A stretch of DNA of 64,000 nucleotides. Source: Platynereis dumerilii. Lineage: Eukaryota; Annelida; Polychaeta; Phyllodocida; Nereididae. The stretch is from contig JAPTHN010000043.1 in assembly GCA_026936325.1 (NCBI GenBank), positions 3,193,988 to 3,257,987 of the forward strand, read 5' to 3'. The notes under the pieces are model-generated. The model did not search any database. It was not told the origin of the DNA and was given only the letters and a program-made list of their open reading frames with translations. Shown in pieces: positions 57,669 through 64,000 of the stretch. How positions within the stretch are numbered: the first letter of the stretch is position 1; the number at the start of each line of letters is the position of its first letter. Made by a program: the position numbers and the translations under genes.

Positions 57669-57784
57669 TAATCAACATATAATCCAATCACTTCCACCTT
57701 ACAGTGATTTTTTAAGATTTTGAAAATTAGAAATTATTTTGCAAGCAACTGTCTGTAAACAAAAAAGATTAATTATGTATGCAT

Positions 57785-57880
57785 GGGCGTAATTTGGTGG
57801 GGGACAGGGGGGACATGTCCCCCCCCACCACATTTTTAACCCCGGGTGACATAATATGAAAGGTCCCCCCACTTTTTGTG
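57785..57880. mobile_element. fragment of an inverted-repeat element
   Basis: CATGGGCGTAATTTGGTGGGG with the palindrome GGGGGGACATGTCCCCCC looks like the left end of a hAT-like MITE. The matching right end was not found. Confidence 0.35.
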
Positions 57881-59105
57881 TGAAAATAAAAAAGTAGTAA
57901 TGGCCCTTGGGTTCAATTTGACAGGGAGTAGCTCTATGAGTCATTTACCACCTTTCTGTTCTGGCAGGTTACCATACCCTCCAATATTTTGAAATTCATG
58001 AATGTTAGAAAGCCTGATTGACTTCGTTTATTCGCAGATTTGACGACTGATTCTGACCGCATCACACGTGCTGAATTTGAAATTGTATGGGTAAGTTATC
58101 GTTTTGGCCATGAAGCAACAGGTACTGTCAATTGATCTCTCTGACCAATCACAATGATAATAAATACATGTTGTACAATTCATAATGTAAAAAGGTATTT
58201 TGGTTGTGAATTTTGAAAGACTTGCAATGTTCATCATTATGCATTAAATATTTCAGAACCAAGGTAATTATATCATATTAATAATAAAATACAAGTATAG
58301 CGATAATTCCAATAAAACGCTTCTCAAATGAGATCAAGTGTTGACTTTTTTTTAACAAGTGGGTTTTAAGGTTCTTCATGAAATTTTCCCGTGTGCTCAT
58401 TGTTCTCAATTATGCTGATTGTTCTAAATTTTTCAGGCAAACTATCCCAGAGTTCTGGGGCTGCATATGAAAGCTATGTCCTCAAAATTTATTGTTCATG
58501 CATGGGACAGGTTCAGCTAATAGGTGTCTACATGGTTGCTTCTCAGACTCTGGTTTTGTTGGGTTTTGGCTTGAATAATATCTTGAATGTGCAGTGGAGC
58601 TTAAGAATTCATTGGTATACCACATAATACCATCATAATACTTGCTCCAAGTTAGAAAATCTCAAAAGCAGTGTAAAATAACATAATAGGCCAAGTATGA
58701 AAAATCGACTCACCCAAAGGGACAATGTCAAAATTCTCAGTGCCATGTTCTTAAACATACCTGCAAATAAGAAAAGCATAAATTAGTCAATGATATAATT
58801 TTATATCAATATTTAACATAAACTTCAAGAGCTCTGACAACTTGTTCAATGAGGATTGCTTTGGCTACGGCAAGCGCCATATACTAGCTCAGTTTGGCAA
58901 CATTGAAATAACTTTAAAACATATTCCCAAAATTTGAAGAATGTACAGGGTTTATTGTTCAGGCCTGCACTGCTGAAGGTCTTTGAACTGCATGCGTTTG
59001 AACTCCTGAAGGTTAGTAAAATTATCTGTTTATTTAAATGAAACATTGAATTGGTGGTCCCTTGCATCGAATGCGTATCATGTTGAGGACTCACAGCCTC
59101 TCTGT
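57881..59105. other. intergenic DNA, no gene recognised
   Basis: Short frames without motifs. About 58960-59100 carries degenerate echoes of the SINE that follows (CTGAAGGTCTTTG, GTGGTCCCTTG). Confidence 0.45.
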
Positions 59106-59480
59106 AGCAGCTGGATGGCCAAGTGGCTGAGGTGTCCATCTGCTCCGCTGAAGGTCTTTGCCTGCATGGATTCGAACCCTGGATGGAGCATCCAAAATTT
59201 TCAGTATACCTTCATGAGCAAAATCCCAGCTGGATGTCGTTCGGATGATACATTAAATTGAAGGCCCCTTGTTTCAGTGTCTATGCTGGGCAAGTAATAT
59301 GGGGTAAATGTGTAACATGTTGAGGGCTCCCGCTCTCTCCCATCTCATCAATCAACCCTCGTGAGCACCCAGAATTGGGCATAGAGGGCTGCACTTACCA
59401 TATCTACCTATCTATCTCTTCCTCCCTGTGAGCACTTAGAACTAGGCTTTGAGGTGTGCACTTAGCATGTCTATCTGTTT
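59106..59480 (+). mobile_element. tRNA(Leu/Ser-like)-derived SINE
   Basis: The head has a perfect A box, TGGCCAAGTGG, a long variable-arm-like interval and a B-box-like GGATTCGAACCC, as in class II tRNAs. The body has GATGATACATTAAATTG and GAGCACCCAGAATTGGGC, the latter echoed about 60 bp later (GAGCACTTAGAACTAGGC). It ends in ATCTATCT repeats. The boundaries are approximate. Confidence 0.7.
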
Positions 59481-62064
59481 ATCAATCAGAAGTAATGTAG
59501 GCCTACTTCATTATGTGTATGCATGCTACACTGAAGCTGCTAAAGCAAAATGTTTCCAATTTAAATATTCCAAATGCTTCTTTTATACCTACTTAGAGAC
59601 ATTTGTGTTTCATTTGCGTCCCATTACATGCAAATGCCTCCAGGAAAATGAAGCTAATTGCAACCTCTGTAAAGCATCTAGAAATTGCTACTGAGGCACA
59701 GTCTAGCAAGTCTTAGCACATGCATGAAGTGTGTTCTTGGCAAGTATGGATGGAGCCAACTTTGACGCAGAAATACAAAGTAGCAATTGCTTTGGGATGT
59801 GAAGAAATGTCTGCATATTCAAGCCATCCCAGGATATATGTGTACTGTTTTACAACTTCCTTTCTTGTCTTAAATCATTTTATTCCTTCCTCTTTGTATG
59901 CATGGTATTCCTGAGACAATCAGTATGTTTCAACTGGTTCTACATTCAACTTTTATCAATAACTTCGATCTTTGTTTTAATACTCTATCCAGTAGACTTT
60001 GCATTGAAGCCTCTTCATTTTGTGGCATATAGATTGTGGATAAAATGTCTTCTATTACAAAAACAAACAACTTATGTGCGATGCCAAAATGATCAAGATA
60101 TAACATAATACTACATTTTTAGAAATTCATCAGAAAAAAGTGTATGCTTCATTCAAATAAGTCATCATACTGAAACATTTCTATTTGCATTGGCCTTGTT
60201 GTTTTTCTCCCACCTCCAGCTAAGAGATAAGATAACATGATGTCAGACTCAAATACATATACACAATGTCACAAGATCTTTCTTGTTGTTAGTATTTTTT
60301 CCCACAAAGATGGAGAATACAGAGACAGGTGCAATACACCGCAATTTCTACTTCATATTCCCAAAAAGTTCATGTAATATGCCATACAGAAGTTCACAAG
60401 AAAGGAGACTGGGGCTACTAAAACCACCATAAGCTGTTTAAAAGTCAACAAAAGGCGCAATGCAATGTACAGCCTGAGTGAAAGCTAGGGTTGACATAAT
60501 AGGGCTACTTCTCACACCAATCTACAGCTACAACTACAACATGGAGCTAACACATTCATCTCCGGGAGTGATGAGCCATGCACTTAGTGCTTACACCTTA
60601 TGCTCCATGATTATCTTGCTACAACAAGATGGCTCATTAGTTGAAGAACATGGTAAAACAGTCTCCTTAAATGATGGCCTTTGTGTGGTGGAGTACCAGC
60701 CTTTGACCAGTTTCTTAATGATGAAGGAGAAAACAAAAGTTATAGCTGCAGTACAGCGATCACAGACTATAGTCGATTAACCAGAGATATGTTTATATAG
60801 CTCTGATATATTTTCATTTATATAGGGTTGACATGCAGCTCCTTTGCATGCACATAATTACATACAGATACAACACTGTGAGAACACATTCATCTCCAAG
60901 AGTGATGTCGAACCACTTAGGACATACACTTTAGGCTTAAAACAGTTCAATTATTACACACACAGTTAGTAGCAAGAAATATCCAGTCATGCATTCACAA
61001 AAAGATCAATCAAATTATACAGTCATTTACATATATTATTCCACTTTGGTAACAATAGTTATTGCTAATGTGTTATTATGTCATGCCGGAAGCTAGGAAC
61101 TTGTATAAAGTTCCTATATCACATACATGAAGTAGTAGAAGCCAGATCAAAAGTTGCCCATGGGAACATAGTACACTGTCATGTGAAGCATTAGACATGG
61201 TCTGCATTTACATGGTTTCTCCATGTTTGTTTTTTTTAATCTTTTTTTTGTTTCTGTTCTTTTTTTCTTTGAGAGAGAAAATGAAGTGGAGTAACATGAA
61301 ATGTATTTTCCACATGCACATGCACAGGTTACGTTCTTACTTTGACCAACATGGTTCTACAATAGTTCAAGAATGGCTTCAGAAAGCCTCATACACTCTC
61401 AATTCTACTAATACTTACTAAGAATACATAAGCAAAGATTACCTCAGGTGATAGAAGGCTTACAATAAAACATTTTAAAGTACAATACGGTGTATCATAT
61501 TTTTTAGGTGCGCAAAGCTCAGGGTTCCCAAGTCTGGATGAATTCTGATGTCCAGTGTCCATCTTGATTCAAGAGTAAATGCTGGAAAATGTCAGTTCCT
61601 GTCCAACATCGACCTATTCCTAATGTCATAATGGACAGCAATAAAGACAATCTGTGTTGCACACTTGCCAGCTGAGAACAGTTTGTGCCTCACAGAAAAA
61701 AAATGCAGACAAAATAAGCATTCTAGCGTCAAGGTTTGCATAGAATATACTGCAGCTAACAAAACAGGAAACGCCATAGATATCTAGAGGACATTCTATC
61801 ATTTTCTCTTTTATTTGAATGTGATCTCACTAATGGCCTTTCAAATTTCTAAAGAAATACTTCTTTTGCATTATGAAACTAGTGCTTTCTCTTCCGTAAA
61901 CCCTAGAAGGATTAATGGATAGTGATGTACCCTGTTCTGGTATCACAGACTATTGAAGTCATCAGGAAGCTTTTGTTCCGTATAAATTTTAACCAGAGCT
62001 TCGTAGTTGGGTATCCTTGCTACATAGCAAGTGAACCAACTCCAACTTCCAACTTCTAACTTCT
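59481..62064. other. 2.6-kb intergenic stretch, no gene recognised
   Basis: The longest frame (100 codons, 60478-60780) has no known motif. About 60488-60620 (AGGGTTGACAT ... CACATTCATCTCC) recurs in weaker form at 60826-60930, an old local duplication. Confidence 0.45.
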
Positions 62065-62077
62065 TTGCCTTGCTGAA

Positions 62078-62237
62078 GTGAGTGAGTGAGTGAGTTTGTG
62101 TTTTACGCCCCATCAGCACCAGTGTGGGCTATTTAGAGGCAACAAATGTTTGAGAATTTTGTGCCCCGAGTGAGGATCGAACTCACGACCTTGAGATTAT
62201 GAGACTCACGCGCTGCCTACTGCGCCATCGAGGCAAG
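62078..62237 (-). mobile_element. tRNA-Met-headed SINE, recent insertion
   Basis: It is flanked by a perfect 13-bp duplication, TTGCCTTGCTGAA (62065-62077 and 62238-62250). On the minus strand the head is a complete tRNA-Met-like sequence, followed by an 84-bp body (GGGCGTAAAACACAAACTCA) and an (ACTC)n tail. Confidence 0.88.
62162..62234 (-). tRNA. tRNA-Met(CAT)-like sequence forming the SINE head
   Basis: It folds as a full cloverleaf on the minus strand: acceptor GCCTCGA with TCGGGGC (one G-U), D-stem GCGC/GCGC, anticodon loop CTCATAA (anticodon CAT) and T-stem GTGAG-TTCGATC-CTCAC. It is close to animal elongator tRNA-Met. Its place at the head of a retroposed SINE argues against a true tRNA gene. 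Confidence 0.6.
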
Positions 62238-62440
62238 TTGCCTTGCTGAAATATGACTCTGACTTCTAAGATCTTTCGAATTCTGACTTTTGGCTGCTCT
62301 TCTCAGCATCATTTGCACACAAGTCTCATGTTGTTAGCAAAACAAAAGATCAGTTTCACAATGTTTCCATAGGACTTGATTTTAAACATTAATATGAGTT
62401 ATGGAAGTTTTGCATATATGTTTAGTCCTTAAACATTGAA

Positions 62441-63648
62441 TAGGGGAGAGCGGGGCACAGTGAGACGGCGGGCACAGTGAGACAAAGTCCGTAGCGTCTA
62501 GCTGGTACTGTTTACAGATCAATCCTCTTTTGTATAGTACAAAAAGTAAGTAAGTGAGAGCCTGACCTATATCCGGAATGCCTACACAGCATATCGAGAG
62601 TGGAATTTCAATATTTAGATTTTTAGCCGATAAAAGTAAATAATTTTGCTAAACGACTTTTTGTTATAATTCCCAAGAAAAATGGTATAACGCAAATCAA
62701 TTGCCAGGAATTCAAACCTTGATTATTTGCCTTAGTTTAGTGAGATGATGAACCACAATACAGGCATCTGGTCCGCAGGATTCAAAAATTTTATAAAGAG
62801 AGCTGCGTGGAGCACAGTGAGACAGTTGGAGGCGGGGCACAGTGAGACATGGTAAAATACACTCGAAACGACCTGAATGTAAGGTATAGCTTACAATTCA
62901 CTATTAAAAACAAAATGCCTGCAATAAACTCCTGATTTTAGTGAGTCATACTCAAAGAGAAGCATGAGAATGAATTTTGATTAGTATGTAACAGGTGCGG
63001 CAGGTTAAATAAGTCATGTATGTGTCCTGTGCGATGAAGTTTCGAAACATGCTCAAAAACGGACCTAAAAGATCACCTAGCCAGCTGCTATTATAAGAGT
63101 ACAGTAGTTTCTGTAGTAACAATTGATGAAACAATTCTGCAGGTCCCGAGGATCGGGGGTTATGGCAGCAGATGCCCTGTCTCACTGTGCCCCGCCTGCT
63201 GTCTCACTGTGCCCCGCCCACGGGGCACAGTGAGACACTTAACGAGCATGGACGTAACTCAAAATTTCTCCAAACCTGTAAAAGGTAGGAACCTGAAACT
63301 ACTTGACAATATAGTATATTGTAACAGGTGCGGCAGGTTAAATAAGTCATGCATGTGTCCTGTGCGATGAAGTTTCGATACATGCTCAAAAACGGACCTA
63401 AAAAATCACCTAGCCAGCTGCTATTATAAGAGTACAGTAGTTTCTGTAGTAACAATTGATGGAACAATTCTGCAGGTCCCAAGGATTGGGGGTTATGGCA
63501 GCAGATGCCCTGTCTCACTGTGCCCCGCCTGCTGTCTCACTGTGCCCCGCCCACGGGGCACAGTGAGACACTTAACGAGCATGGACGTAACTCAAAATTT
63601 CTCCAAACCTGTAAAAGGTAGGAACCTGAAACTACTTGACAATATACT
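62441..63648. mobile_element. iteron DNA element, word family W2, copy 2 (inverted, rearranged)
   Basis: It starts TAGGGGAGAGCGGGGCACAG and follows the sequence of 15569 back to 14700 with few differences. It is thus the same element in reverse. A 333-bp tandem duplication (62988 to about 63312 and 63321 to about 63645) doubles the part with the head-to-head words. The far terminus is missing, replaced by a GCGGTGC-rich repeat at 63649. Confidence 0.88.
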
Positions 63649-63830
63649 AGAGGTCTGCGCGGTCAGCACCGCACCGCGCGGGTTGCGGTGCAGTGTGCGG
63701 TGCAGTGCGGTGCGGTTTGAAAGTTTGCGGTGCAGTGCGGTTGCGGTTTTGAACTTAACAAGAGCGGTGCGGTTGCAGTGCACCGCAAATGAAATGGGTG
63801 CGGTGCGGTGCAGTTGCGGATTTTCATTAA
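63649..63830. repeat. GCGGTGC-rich repeat
   Basis: It begins TAGAGGTCTGCGCGGTCAGC and contains many GCGGTGC/GCACCGC copies in both orientations. The GC content is far above the surroundings. It is probably the body of another short inverted-repeat element that interrupts the W2 copy; its right end was not fixed. Confidence 0.65.
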
Positions 63831-64000
63831 TGACACAGGAACCGCAATGGAACCGCGCTTTAAAAACTTGTGTTCATTCTTTCAGGATCAGTTGTTTGAA
63901 CACTGGGCTGATTAAATTCTATTTACTTAAATTTTTTACTGTCTTTTAAATGACCATATATCTTAATTTGTTTCCAAATTAACTTATTCTATTTCTTGTA

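Noticed and set aside
58391-58627. 78-codon hydrophobic ORF as a host exon
   Set aside because: No motif, no convincing splice sites, and no neighbouring exon was found.
62162-62234. Functional tRNA-Met gene
   Set aside because: The fold is good, but the sequence is the head of a SINE with a 13-bp target duplication. Listed as tRNA-like only.
63542-63949. 135-codon ORF with SVRCSAVRFESLRCSAV-type repeats
   Set aside because: Translation of the GCGGTGC-rich repeat and part of a W2 element; low complexity with no domain.

Overview
This window looks like intergenic DNA from the nuclear genome of a marine invertebrate animal. The evidence is an AT-rich, intron-scale, repeat-dense sequence with C2H2 zinc-finger exons, APE-type non-LTR retrotransposons (one with a 2A-like peptide), tRNA-derived SINEs and many short inverted-repeat DNA transposons. 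An echinoderm or related deuterostome, or a mollusc, would fit. I cannot fix the phylum from the sequence alone.

Host-type coding DNA is sparse. It consists of one probable zinc-finger last exon (47.27-49.2 kb, five intact C2H2 fingers, splice acceptor upstream, poly(A) signal downstream) and one broken zinc-finger fragment (7.8-8.15 kb). Nearly everything else is mobile DNA or its debris.

Layout. 0.6-3.9 kb: two inverted-repeat DNA elements and a SINE. 8.3-14.2 kb: minisatellite arrays, a NADAR-domain ORF and an almost intact 2A-bearing LINE. 14.6-18.3 kb: an iteron element and hAT-type elements. 18.6-25.6 kb: a 7-kb foldback element whose ~1.7-kb arms carry about 20 copies of an RFX/X-box-like palindrome, with another iteron element and a SINE nested inside. 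25.7-27.6 kb: a hAT-type element. 28.85-29.55 kb: a dense array of 7-mers (ACGTTTG, ACGTATG, ACCTTTG, AGGTTTG) about every 12 bp. 31-40 kb: further inverted-repeat elements and a dispersed repeat (R). 46.5-49.2 kb: a hAT MITE and the zinc-finger exon. 49.7-53.4 kb: a broken LINE on the minus strand. 53.4-62.2 kb: repeats and SINEs, including one with a complete tRNA-Met-like head. 62.4-63.8 kb: a rearranged iteron element cut by another repeat.

Two signals stand out. (1) The NADAR ORF and the 2A-LINE lie together between 13-bp direct repeats inside a tandem array. This suggests that the LINE copy carries a NADAR (ADP-ribosyl-guanine hydrolase-like) domain and was cut at its 5' end within that ORF; this is an inference. 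(2) Five elements (2.9, 14.6, 20.8, 33.5 and 62.4 kb) share ends containing GGGG next to a TA and internal repeats starting GGGGCA. The rest of the repeat is constant within an element but differs between families, as if transposase-binding words had diversified in concert. No retrovirus-like, LTR or Polinton element was recognised.
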